From Craspedostauros australis (lineage: Eukaryota > Bacillariophyta > Bacillariophyceae > Mastogloiales > Achnanthaceae): DNA of 64,000 bases. The stretch spans positions 186,001 through 250,000 of the forward strand of contig JAMXDE010000060.1 in NCBI GenBank assembly GCA_026770025.1, written 5' to 3'. The notes under the pieces were generated by a model that was given only the letters and a program-made list of their open reading frames with translations, was not told the origin of the DNA and did not search any database. This document shows, in pieces, positions 11,153 to 23,082 of the stretch (position 1 is the first letter of the stretch; the number at the start of each line of letters is the position of its first letter). The translations under genes and the position numbers were made by a program.

Positions 11153-14100
11153 TCACAAAATTTCCGTCCCATCATCCAACACAGCCTCACTTTCTGTGTT
11201 GGCCTTCAGTGTGTCAGCATCACACCACATCTGATGATCCAGCTCCTCTTCTTCTCTCTGCAACTCCTCCTCTCTTCGTTCCTCCTGTGTTTCAGCTGGC
11301 GCATCGTGGGTCGCCACAATTGCAGATGCTGTTGCTGTTGTGTTGCCTGTTGGGTTGGTGGTGGTTTCTGTCTTGATGAGGGCAGCCTCCTTCTTTTCCT
11401 TGCGTTGTTTGGTGTTGTACGCTGCCGACAGCGACGCTTTGACGCGCATGGGGTTTGCGTGCAGTTGTACGTACCAGTCAGTTTTGGTCCTGTTGTCGTC
11501 CATCAATTGCTCGTGTGCTTCGTGTTCGGACGGTCTGTTTTTCGGGTCCTTCGCGGACGCTTCACTGATGTCCTTCAATTTCGCCGCGATGTAGTCTGGT
11601 AGTTTTGCTGGTTTGCGCGTGGTTTTGCTAGCCCAGCCTGGCACAGCGAGTGGTGGGTGTTGTGTTTCCGCGGTCTGGTCTTGTAGCGCCGTGGTGTGAT
11701 CACATGGAAGATGTTCATGTCCGTCTTCGAGGGCTTTGCCGAACACCAGCCCCTTGCTCTCTGCCGCTGTGCGACCGAGTTTTCGCGTCTTGTCCGTCTT
11801 CCTGAATGATTCGGACGTAATTGCCGGCTTGTCGGACGTGAACGTTCTGTCCTCGATGACACCCACCTCATTGATGATCCAGCCATCCCATTCGGTGGTC
11901 TTCACCACGACGTCTTCCGTGATGCCAGATGCAGCCACCAGCCGCGCCTGGCCATCATCATACTTCACCTCATGAGTCTGACGTACCTGTTGTCCAGACG
12001 CTCGGAATCGTCTTTTTGGTGCGCCTGGCAATGTCGTGATGTGGCCTTGGAGGTTTCGTGCATTGACCAATACCGTTGTTGTCCCCGCGATGCTACCAGC
12101 TTTCAGTGCTTCGTAGAGTTGGCGGGCGGTCTTGATGTCGCGTCCGCTTTGCACGTATTTTCGCAGTACACGGGTGATGAACGCAAAGTGGGTGTCCAGC
12201 ATGCTCTTACCGGTTTGGGCCTCCGTGTAAATCCACGCGATGATTTTGGCTGCTTTTCGTGTCGCAAGGTTCTTGTTGAGTACCGATGTGATCAGTGGGA
12301 TGTGCTCGTGACTGGCGAAGCAACAAGCGTTATCGCTCTGTAGGATGATTTCAGTCACGGATGGGAGAATTTCTTTGACCTTTTTTTGCACAATGTCAAG
12401 TAGTCCACCAACTTGAAGAGTGTCTTGTGTCGGTCTTCCGCCAACCACAATGTCAATGAACTGATAAGTAAAAATATCATTGTGACACGTGATGACCATC
12501 GCCCCAAGCAGTGACATTCCCTTCTTCCCCCAATATTCTTGTTGGGCTTCGCCTTGGCCTGTCGGTAGAATTTTTTGCTTATGGTCGAGTACCACATAGG
12601 CTCTTTTGCCATTGTTGTTGGTCGTGGATTTATAAATGTCGATTTGTCTGAATTGAACCTTTGCACGCACTTTGTGAGCCATGTAGTTAACAATTTCATC
12701 AGCGAATCCCGGCGCTGCCACAAGCATTGACTGCAACTCGTCCTTGTGTTCTGTGAGTTCGTTGTCCTTAAGCATGGTGACAAAAGGAACAAAACGATCA
12801 TCCACAAATCGCATTGCTGCGCCACATCTGTTGCATACTTTACGTGGTTGTTTGTTTGAGGTGGCGGGAGAAATGTCATTTGTGATGGTGGTGTTCTCCT
12901 TGCACTTGTGTTTGTTGGTGCGTGCTCTGCGTTGATTGGTTGATGAGCCTGCTCCCTTCTTCGCCTTTTCGGTGGTGAGAGCGAACGCGGCCGAATGCAT
13001 GGGGTCGTCACAACGAAGCTGCATGTGCGACGCGGTGAATTCCCATTTGACGAACACGACAAGCAGTTCGAGTGCATGCAACAGAGAATCGGCAGTGCGC
13101 ACATGCTGCGCAATGACGTCATCCGGCTCGTCCTCGTTGTCGCTCTCGTCATTGGCATCGTTTTTTCCCTCCCCATCCGCATCATACTTAGCCTTCAGCA
13201 GGTCCACTAGGCGCGAAATTGCCTGTTTGAGCTTCTGTGTTGCCATCCAGAAGTAACTCTCGAAGGAAGAAAGGCCCGTCTTGATCTTGCTTTTGCGTGT
13301 GAGGAGGTTTGTCATGAGGGTGAACGCGGGCCTTCCCACTGGATTGTTAGTCGTAGATGAGTACATGTCCAATAGTTGTTTGATGGAGGTGCTACCACGA
13401 TCGAACACCGGGACATTCTCGAATTCAACTCCACCATACCGTACCATGTGACTCAACCCTGGCTTGTATGTTGTTGTTGTCATGAGGAAGGACACCACAC
13501 CAGACAGGTCACAGGCAGGCACGCGATACTGGAGAACTCGCGATGGGATGACCTCGCCACGGCTAAACATATCAAACCCACGTCGCAATGTTGTTAGCTG
13601 ACTCCTAGTAATAGTGGCACGCGTGGGCTCGACACGATTGCGTTGTTCCTCCGGAAGAGTCTTCACGTGACGAGACAGGATTGCGGAGCTGTTAGTGAAT
13701 GACGTAGATGCAGCGAGCACAGCTCTGGCAGCGTTAGCAAGTGTCTTTTCTCCCCTCACACATAGGGTGTACAGGTTCGCACCAAGTGCAGGAGGCGGGA
13801 GGTCCACGCGAGCATGGACAAACGCCACCACCTGTTGCATCTGGCGAGTTGGCGGAGCCTCCTGAGGGAGCAAGACACCCCAGAGCGCAGTTGCCACAGT
13901 GACCCACACACGTGTTGCATTCCACCATGTGCGCCTGTCGCAATTGCCACCTAGCACGAATCCTGTGGGAGGCATGGAATTGAACACGTTCACATCGAAG
14001 TGATCCGTGAGCTCCTCCATCACACGAATCACAGCAGGGCGCCTCCAATTTCCCCCCTCTTCCGGGTCATACCCAAACTGACCTCCTCTCCTGTTCCTGC

Positions 14101-14653
14101 TGGCGCGCGTTCGTTTCCCCCTGTCGTTGTCCTCGTAGGTGGTGTCGCTGTCGTTGGAGGTGTCTGCGTATCCACCAGCAACAACAGCATTGCAGCGACG
14201 AGGGAGCCTCGCCGGTGGGACAGGCTCGACAGGTGATGCAACATCAGCTGCAGCAGGCGGGGGTGGCGCGTTCACGATAACGCTCACCAACGTACCATCG
14301 CCGACACCTCGTCCTTCCGAGCGCACCCTGACGTTGGAGTTGTCGTAGACACCTCCGTTGCCATCGTGGATGTGTACGAACACGTGCAGCTCGCGAGCAT
14401 GCGCATGCGTACTGTTCGGGACGAGGCCGCCATCCGCTGCATGCATCGGCTTCACATCGATCACTTGCGTGATGGTGCTCGGCTTCCTCAACGTAGCAGA
14501 CGGCTTGTCAGGCAACAGTTGCTCTGCAGTAGGCAGCAGGAACCCCTTCGAATCGAAGGGAGGAGCAGATGCAAGGCGAGCAGAACGCGGTTTCTTACTG
14601 GGGGAGGGGTTAGCATCGTTGGCGAGGGCCTTGGCAGCGGCAGAGGGGAGCAT
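11153..14653 (-). CDS. Transposase, DDD-type, 1,166 residues
   Basis: One intact ORF from ATG 14653, the only long gene in the element. The N-terminal 200 residues are Pro/Ala-rich with basic patches (KKPRSAR, RGKRTRASRNRRGG) that may be nuclear signals. A zinc-binding site is likely around residues 540-608: CDDPMH, then a basic linker, then CNRCG. The RNase H-like core follows. The first acid is in VVLDHKQK (about D689) and the second in ILQSDNACCF (about D774). The third lies in a QTGKSMLDTHF motif (about D820). The C-terminus is charged and coiled-coil-like, with EERREEELQREEEELDHQ. The protein should cut and rejoin the element at its inverted repeats. The family is uncertain. No frameshift or internal stop is present. 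Confidence 0.85.
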   Translation of the reverse strand: MLPSAAAKALANDANPSPSKKPRSARLASAPPFDSKGFLLPTAEQLLPDKPSATLRKPSTITQVIDVKPMHAADGGLVPNSTHAHARELHVFVHIHDGNGGVYDNSNVRVRSEGRGVGDGTLVSVIVNAPPPPAAADVASPVEPVPPARLPRRCNAVVAGGYADTSNDSDTTYEDNDRGKRTRASRNRRGGQFGYDPEEGGNWRRPAVIRVMEELTDHFDVNVFNSMPPTGFVLGGNCDRRTWWNATRVWVTVATALWGVLLPQEAPPTRQMQQVVAFVHARVDLPPPALGANLYTLCVRGEKTLANAARAVLAASTSFTNSSAILSRHVKTLPEEQRNRVEPTRATITRSQLTTLRRGFDMFSRGEVIPSRVLQYRVPACDLSGVVSFLMTTTTYKPGLSHMVRYGGVEFENVPVFDRGSTSIKQLLDMYSSTTNNPVGRPAFTLMTNLLTRKSKIKTGLSSFESYFWMATQKLKQAISRLVDLLKAKYDADGEGKNDANDESDNEDEPDDVIAQHVRTADSLLHALELLVVFVKWEFTASHMQLRCDDPMHSAAFALTTEKAKKGAGSSTNQRRARTNKHKCKENTTITNDISPATSNKQPRKVCNRCGAAMRFVDDRFVPFVTMLKDNELTEHKDELQSMLVAAPGFADEIVNYMAHKVRAKVQFRQIDIYKSTTNNNGKRAYVVLDHKQKILPTGQGEAQQEYWGKKGMSLLGAMVITCHNDIFTYQFIDIVVGGRPTQDTLQVGGLLDIVQKKVKEILPSVTEIILQSDNACCFASHEHIPLITSVLNKNLATRKAAKIIAWIYTEAQTGKSMLDTHFAFITRVLRKYVQSGRDIKTARQLYEALKAGSIAGTTTVLVNARNLQGHITTLPGAPKRRFRASGQQVRQTHEVKYDDGQARLVAASGITEDVVVKTTEWDGWIINEVGVIEDRTFTSDKPAITSESFRKTDKTRKLGRTAAESKGLVFGKALEDGHEHLPCDHTTALQDQTAETQHPPLAVPGWASKTTRKPAKLPDYIAAKLKDISEASAKDPKNRPSEHEAHEQLMDDNRTKTDWYVQLHANPMRVKASLSAAYNTKQRKEKKEAALIKTETTTNPTGNTTATASAIVATHDAPAETQEERREEELQREEEELDHQMWCDADTLKANTESEAVLDDGTEIL

Positions 14654-14763
14654 GGTTGAATTGGTGCTGGAGAGAGTAGTTGTTTGCTAGTTCGATGTGA
14701 TGGTGTGCACTGGTCTGAGACGAAGTGAGGAAGGAGAGCACGGGATGAAGGCCGATCATTCAG

Positions 14764-14854
14764 CAACAACGACAACGACAACAACTACAACTACAACTAC
14801 AACTACAACTACAACTACAACTACAACTACTACTACTACTACTACTACTACTAC
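14764..14854 (+). repeat. ACAACT/ACT microsatellite
   Basis: About eight ACAACT hexamers merge into a run of ACT triplets. It lies about 110 bases upstream of the transposase start codon, inside the transposon, so it is in the promoter or 5' leader of that gene. Confidence 0.9.
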
Positions 14855-14990
14855 ACGAACACTACCAGGGCGAGCACAAGCATGGGACACAACAGCGAGT
14901 GCGCATGGCATTGGCGAGGAAAGTTGTGAGATGGAGCGAAAGAGTGGCGATGATTTGCGAAATTGTGGGCGGATGGCGATGATTTTGGAT

Positions 14991-15032
14991 GTGTGATGTG
15001 TTTTGTGTGATGTGTTTTGTGTGATGTGTTTT
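14991..15032 (+). repeat. Three perfect 14-bp tandem repeats
   Basis: The unit gtgtgatgtgtttt occurs three times without a mismatch in the right arm of the transposon, upstream of the transposase gene. It could be a binding array or simple slippage. Confidence 0.9.
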
Positions 15033-15227
15033 GTGACGAGCAAAATGTGAGATCATGTCGCAGATGCTAACGTGTATTTAACGTGTACCAAACGAACGAC
15101 TCCTTCCGAGGCAGGTCCGTGACTGATCACCCGGCGATAAATACTTCGGAACAGCATAGAACCTTCTGAAAAACAAGCAGGAGTTTCATGGGGTCGACTC
15201 ATAGGACTTTAGCATATCTTTGACTGT

Positions 15228-15382
15228 ACATAAAACTTAAAAAAGGATATACAACAAAAATCGATCGGTTAATTATTTGTAAGAAGATTATAAGGATTAC
15301 TAATATGTGCTTGGTTTGGATCTACTAGATAAAAGTTATTGAGTCCCATGACAAAGTGCAGGTCGACTCACTGATCGGGCTC
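15228..15382 (-). repeat. Right terminal inverted repeat
   Basis: The reverse complement matches the left repeat exactly for the outer 48 bases and imperfectly further in, including the block around ATTAACCGATCGATTTT. Confidence 0.85.
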
Positions 15383-15386
15383 CTAT
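15383..15386. repeat. 4-bp target site duplication (right), CTAT
   Basis: Second copy of CTAT, adjacent to the right inverted repeat. Confidence 0.75.
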
Positions 15387-18300
15387 GTGAACGCACTTCG
15401 CGGAATGGTCCTGGGGAGAGCGTACTTACACCGTTGTAGTCCACGTTGGAAAGAGCACGACATGGAAACTGACGATTGCCTCCCCCTCTTCGCTCTGCGC
15501 AAGATGCATTTTACTCCATTCGCGACCTGCCTTGCGGGGCTTTGATGTTGGGGTTTGACGAGTCGCGGTGGCCATAGATGTTGGCATCGGGCACTCGCCA
15601 TCTCGTCACACGTACTCGTGTTCGTATTCCTCTGCGCGACAACAAATGTGTCCATTGACGAGCTCCCGACATGGCGATGATGGCGAAGCGCTGACGCATC
15701 AACAATTGAGAAAGCAGACTGAGACGTGTGCCTTGCGATCTTCGTTGTGATTTCTGCACACACCACCACATCGTGCTGCAGTATCTTCGCAACCTTCCAA
15801 GACAGCTCGCTCGAACTTGGTTTCGCACAAAAGCCGTTCCCCGATCGCGCCTTCACTGCTCATGTGGCGTCACACGAGTACGAGTACGATCACAAACCGT
15901 CCAATGGCGACGGCGCGGCGGGAGTTCAGGTGAGGCTCGTTGCAGCCTAAGTGTGGCGCCAAACACAATCCAACGCTCATAGTCGCATTTCTGGGCGAAC
16001 AAGCTCCAGTGGAGCCGACAGCGACAATTGCGTACGCGGGGTCATCGCACGAATACGGATGGGAGTGCCACCATGCGGACATGTACAGGCTGGATGGGCA
16101 GCGGTTGTTGGAACCGTTGGTTGGGTTTCGATACCTTGTGCGGTTGTGGACTTGGCCCGGCTTGGGTTGGTTTGGCTCCAGAGAATACTCGCAGAGAGAG
16201 GAGAAGCGTCGACCATGGAGCAAGTATTCTCTTCTTCTATCATATTATTATACCAGCCACAGGTATAATGCTTGAGTTCACTGTTATCACCGACGCGACC
16301 ACCTCCGTCGCAGTAACTTTCAGCCGCCTCGCCAGGCACAGCGAAGTCCTTCCCGAAAACGAATCCAACATTTCTTCATCGAGCCATTCCTCCAACACGC
16401 ATCGAGTATAGGTACTCGATTGGCACCGGCAACCTTGACGTGAACAACGCGCTCCACCCCTACCTCCCGAATCATTCATCGTCCCCTCGCCCAAACACCT
16501 TCACAAACATCTGCGAGAGGACGGCAACAGAGTATTCGTCATGATGAGCCCAAACAACATCTGCTCTCGACAGAGGAGCCATGTGCTTTGGGGAGCCTGC
16601 TCCGATGGCGATCGTTCTCCTCTGTGACGCGGTTGTTGACATCGATACCGCCACGCCAATGCAAATGCAATCCAACGCACCACCATCCTGTGCACCAGTC
16701 CAGCAACAAAGCGCATACAGTGACACAACCAAGTCACACTTGTAATGGTGAACAACAGTATTCCGTACTTTGCCAGGATGCCAGCCTGTTCACGGATACA
16801 TGGCTGACACATCATGATTTTCTTCCTGCATTCGTCAGCAAGCTCGACACGTCGACACAGCAGAAAGATCGTTTCTGTCCTCGGTCGATCTCTTTCTCTT
16901 GATGGCAAACCGCCCACAAATCTCATTAAGTTGATTGTGCGGAGCGCCAACAACATACGAAGACCTCTCATCGTTTGCCTACTCCTTGGTGTTTGCAATG
17001 TCCTTCACCTGGCCAACTCAAGCGCAATGCTCCATCCGAGGCTTCATGGATGTTACAGGCGTTCGTCCATCGATCCCATTCACGGAGGGCCTCCATTCGG
17101 TGTATTGCATTTCACTAGTATTAGTCTGCTGGAGGTGCATTTTTTACTCGTTTGGTGCGATTGTGCCGAGGGAGAGACAAGGAAGGTACCGATTGGCATG
17201 GAGATGCACGAGCTACCAGCCACGGTGTCTTGCCTCGGTACGAGTAGTCGTACACAAGATCCTCCGTGCGCACACTCATCCACACCGGAGTATCGTCCTT
17301 GTCCATGGTGTATCTCTTCCTGTGCCGCGCAATGTGCACAACGCAATGTGCACAACGCATCCTCTCTGAAAATCATGTAACCTCCTTGGAGCACCAACAA
17401 CATCCAAAATGGCTGCGCCATGCAAGATTAAGGCCAACGAACGGATGGATGCTTTGGTGTGGCGAAGGCGGAGCTGCGCATGCGTCAGCCAATAATCCGG
17501 AACGCAACTTGTTTGTTCCTTTGGTGACGTCGTAACGAGAATCGGAATGTCGGGCAGTACAAAGAGCTCGCTCTGACCAGGCGGGGATCAGGTTCCTCCC
17601 TGCTTTGTTCTGTTCGTAGTTGTGATGCCGCCCAGAAGCTCCTCTCCCATGTTCGTGTCTGGGAATGAGACCGCCATCGTCATCGCTCTTGTTCAGTCGT
17701 AGAGTGATACCAACACAGCAGAACACTCCCATCGAGAGAGACACAGATGTGCACACACAGGTACAAACCCGGACGAGGAGGACAACAGATTGCGACGGAG
17801 CACTCCAGGGTTCGTTAAGGGAGCGTATTCATGTGCGCATGGGGCGAGTGGAATACCTTGTGACGAGACTCGTGCGAAATTGCGGCGCAGTGTTGCGCGG
17901 ACTGAAAGCACACCGCCACATCGTGCGTTTCGCCACTTCGAGCCATTGCGAACCACGAAGCCATATATCTTGATCGTGAATTGTCGAAAGGTCGCAACCC
18001 GGCTGTTGGTTTGGGAAACGACATACCACCCTTTCATTTTGTGAGAGGTTAATTTCGGCATCCAAATCGAAGAGTCTGAATATCATTCGTTATGTACGAA
18101 GAGAACTTTAGTAGCAAAATGATATAATTGTTGTATTGATGACGAGAATGATCACTTGTTTCACGTGACGCACAAGCACCTCCACCCTCCGGTCGGACGG
18201 AATTTCTCAGCGAACGCGTTTCATTTCTCCACCAGAACAAGAAAAGAGACAGAGAGATGGGCGAAAGTGCCGATCTGAGCATTTCCGCGATGGTCCAGGC

Positions 18301-18806
18301 GACAGTCGTGGTTTCCGCCATGTGTCTGTGGTCGTTGAGTTGCGTCGCGACTGTGGTCGTTGTTGTTGCGTTGGTGTTGTTGGTGTTGTTGTCGACCGCA
18401 ACGGCGAAGCTCTCGCCATCGATGGATCATCCGACGCCACCATCTCTGTGCAATCGCAAAAGGATGCAATCGGCACATGGTTGCAAAGGTCGTGCATACG
18501 AGTATGCCTGCTCTGTTGCAATCCCATGCAAAGATGTGATGCTTTGGTGATCATGATCATCCTCCGCGAACCAGCAAGTGCATACCATCAACGCACAATG
18601 GCTCACAACAAACACTCGATGCTATCGACTGGTATCAACTGGTATCAACAACCAACAACCAACAATTGACAACGCCCCTTCACCTCACCTCTCTCATCCT
18701 CTCATAAAACCAAAGCATCAGCCAATTCAAACAGCCCATCAACCAATACACACCCAGATCATCAACAATAGCATCAACAATAGCATCATCATCAACAACA
18801 ACAACA
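15387..18806. other. Long spacer right of the DNA transposon
   Basis: No convincing gene. Frames up to 188 codons (e.g. plus 16814-17380) overlap others on both strands and show no domain. A 97-codon plus frame at 18257-18550 has a strongly hydrophobic Val/Leu stretch, but this comes from a GTTGTTG repeat and is weak evidence. The last ~60 bases before 18807 are rich in CAA/ATCAACA repeats and are probably the 5' UTR of the next gene. Confidence 0.45.
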
Positions 18807-19760
18807 ATGAATCACGCAGAACCAGTCCTCCCAATGATGACCATCCCACTGAACGCAACCGTCGCTGAACGCCATCATCAGCAGCAACATCACCAGCCAA
18901 TTCCGGACTCTCCAGAGGTCAACGCCATCATCCAGCAACGCATCGCATCGGCACGCCAGCTCCTGCGCATGGGAACCGAATCCAACAGCGTCCACGAAGC
19001 CGAAAGCATCCTCCTCAAGGCGTGCGAGCTGCTGGAGAGCTGGGTCGTCGACTACGAAGAGCATCAGGTCCGACGCTACTACAGCGGCGCCTACGTTCCA
19101 TCGTCTGCTGTCCGACAGTCGCCGGCATCGCAGCTGCCATCCATGCTTCCATCGACCGTCGCCAATGACAACAACAACACCACCGGCCCCACCGAAGAAG
19201 AGAATCCATTCTGCACGCTGCTGGCCCAAGCGCGCCACCGATACGCGCAGGTCTGCGTGCTGTGCGGCAAGCTCGAGATGGCATGCCGCCTCTTCCTCCA
19301 GGTCCTGCTGCACGACCCGCAGACCCTGTCGCCATCCGCGCTGTCCATGGCATGGTACGACGTCGGCCTCATCTACACGCGATACGGCAGACTCGAGCAC
19401 GCCATGGCCGCCCTCAAGAAGGCCCTCATCATCCTGCACACCACGGGTGCCATCGACGAGACCATGAACTTCTTCATCCAGCAGGCCATGAAGCAGGTGC
19501 TGGCCCATCGGCATCAGCAGCAACACCAGCTGCAGTCCTGCGATATCCTGCAGCAGCAGGTGCCGTGGAGCGTCCAGTTCACCATGACGACGTACAACTA
19601 CGACGATGAGGACGAGGACGAGGACGACGTCGAGAACGACATGGCTGCCGACGACGATGACATGACCGAATACAACAACCAGCGAACGACGCACGAGAAG
19701 ATCCTGGAAGAAGCCAGGAGGCTCATCGATCCATCCGTGCAGCATGCGGGCGCCGCCTAA
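18807..19760 (+). CDS. TPR-like helical repeat protein, paralogue B
   Basis: A 317-residue ORF from ATG 18807, which follows a CAACAACAACAA leader. The first 45 residues are His/Gln-rich. The core (about 131-233) contains RYAQVCVLCGKLEMACRLFL and SMAWYDVGLIYTRYGRLEHA, which read as consecutive helices like TPR units. PWSVQFTM follows near residue 252, then an acidic Asp/Glu run, and the protein ends AGAA. The core, PWSVQFT and AGAA ending match the minus-strand gene at 5884-7137 in the same order. The acidic run here replaces the Ser/His-rich tail of paralogue A. The role is probably protein binding. The minus-strand frame of identical length opposite it is a shadow. Confidence 0.85.
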   Translation: MNHAEPVLPMMTIPLNATVAERHHQQQHHQPIPDSPEVNAIIQQRIASARQLLRMGTESNSVHEAESILLKACELLESWVVDYEEHQVRRYYSGAYVPSSAVRQSPASQLPSMLPSTVANDNNNTTGPTEEENPFCTLLAQARHRYAQVCVLCGKLEMACRLFLQVLLHDPQTLSPSALSMAWYDVGLIYTRYGRLEHAMAALKKALIILHTTGAIDETMNFFIQQAMKQVLAHRHQQQHQLQSCDILQQQVPWSVQFTMTTYNYDDEDEDEDDVENDMAADDDDMTEYNNQRTTHEKILEEARRLIDPSVQHAGAA

Positions 19761-21052
19761 AGCACCAAAAGGGGATCACGCACACACACGCCCGCCGAAG
19801 TTCGTATTCCAATACAGAGTAAAAAGACATAACATAGCACGACATACAATAGCATGATTACTACAGCACATTCGTCGTACCATACAAACCTAACAGGATT
19901 CCATGAGCATCACAAAACGCAATCAAGAGGATAATTCGTACGCCAAGCACTGCCAACGGTCAAAGTCGACCTTGTTCCACCAGATCAAGGATGCAACAAA
20001 ATGGAATGCACACGCCAAGTACTCTGTTCTGAGATGAAAATAGAGATGGACCCAAAGGCACGGATACGATACCGCATGCATCTGGGTGCAAAGATGCAGA
20101 ACGGCAACGTGAATTCGACCAACAATCATCACAGACGGGTCGGCAAGTGATGATAATTGTGGAGTGTCAGAGTGTTACCGTATGGTGCTATATGTAAAAA
20201 GAGAGCATGTGGTAGGGACGATCGTTGCCGTGTGCTGCTAATGGCATTGGTGCATGTCTGTGTTGGCGCGTCAATTCGCCGCCAGAGGGGTTGACTTTCG
20301 ACGCGTTTGATCTGCGTTCGTGTGGAGTTCGTGGTTGGACAAGACGGAAGCCAAAATGAAGGCAAAAAGGTATCCGTGACCCGACTGGTTCAAGCGAAAG
20401 TGCGCGTCTGTTTCTATCTAGATAATGTTTGGTAGACTTCTTTGGAGTTCTGAGACGAAAGTGCCTCCACTCGACGAGGGAGAGCAGACGCATACGACGA
20501 TGTGCACCATGTGGATTGGTGTCGTAGTCGTATGGACCATTCATCATGCGACCAGACTTCATCAACTCGACGTGGGTGGCATGACACGGTCTTGTGTTGT
20601 CGTGCTCTTTTCAATGTCAAAAGTGATTGGACGAGGGGAGTTGGCAACAAGGAGAACTCTGAGTGCACGTACTCGTACACGGCTCACCATCTGACAAGAG
20701 AGGGTCAACGCAATGCTCGTGCAGCTACGAGTGTGGATGGAAGCATTGGTTTGTGCGGTGTTTCTCATGTTCAGCATGCGATCAACGTCATGCCAGCGTG
20801 CCATACACCATGCAGCAACTTTCGCCAAACCTTTCGGACCGTATCAAGGGCAGATGATAGAGTGGGTAACCTAACGTGGAGAAATGCTGTACTAGTACTA
20901 ATATCATCAAGAAGTTGTGGGGTCGAGTTTGTGTGCCTTTTGGCGCATGTGGTGTTGCGAGTGGCGTATGGACCATGCATCCCACGCACCCATGCTGATG
21001 TGCACCTTGTTTCACCAACTATCAGCAGGAGACATGCTTGGTTTGCTGGTCT
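19761..21052. other. Spacer between convergent genes
   Basis: Lies between the plus-strand TPR-like gene and the minus-strand membrane protein, so it holds two 3' flanks. No gene is recognised. Confidence 0.5.

Positions 21053-23082
<2,030 letters not shown>

Larger units (their letters stand above)
9302..15382 (-). mobile_element. Complete TIR DNA transposon, 6,081 bp
   Basis: The two ends are inverted copies. The first 48 bases, starting GAGCCCGATCAG, match exactly between 9302 onward and the reverse complement from 15382. Similarity then continues at roughly three bases in four to about 155 bp. CTAT flanks both ends. The only long gene is a minus-strand 1,166-codon transposase near the right end. 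The left 1.7 kb has no clear gene. A 4-bp duplication with a DDD-type transposase is, from memory, compatible with Sola-like elements. Mariner (TA), Harbinger (3 bp) and hAT or Mutator (8-9 bp) do not fit. The superfamily is unproven. The gene is unbroken, so the element could be autonomous. Confidence 0.85.

Noticed and set aside
9298-15386. Possible TA target duplication for the DNA transposon (mariner-like)
   Set aside because: The exact flanks share four bases, CTAT, directly beside the matched ends, and the transposase motifs do not look like mariner.
16814-17380. 188-codon plus-strand frame
   Set aside because: No domain, several overlapping competing frames, no splice or start support.
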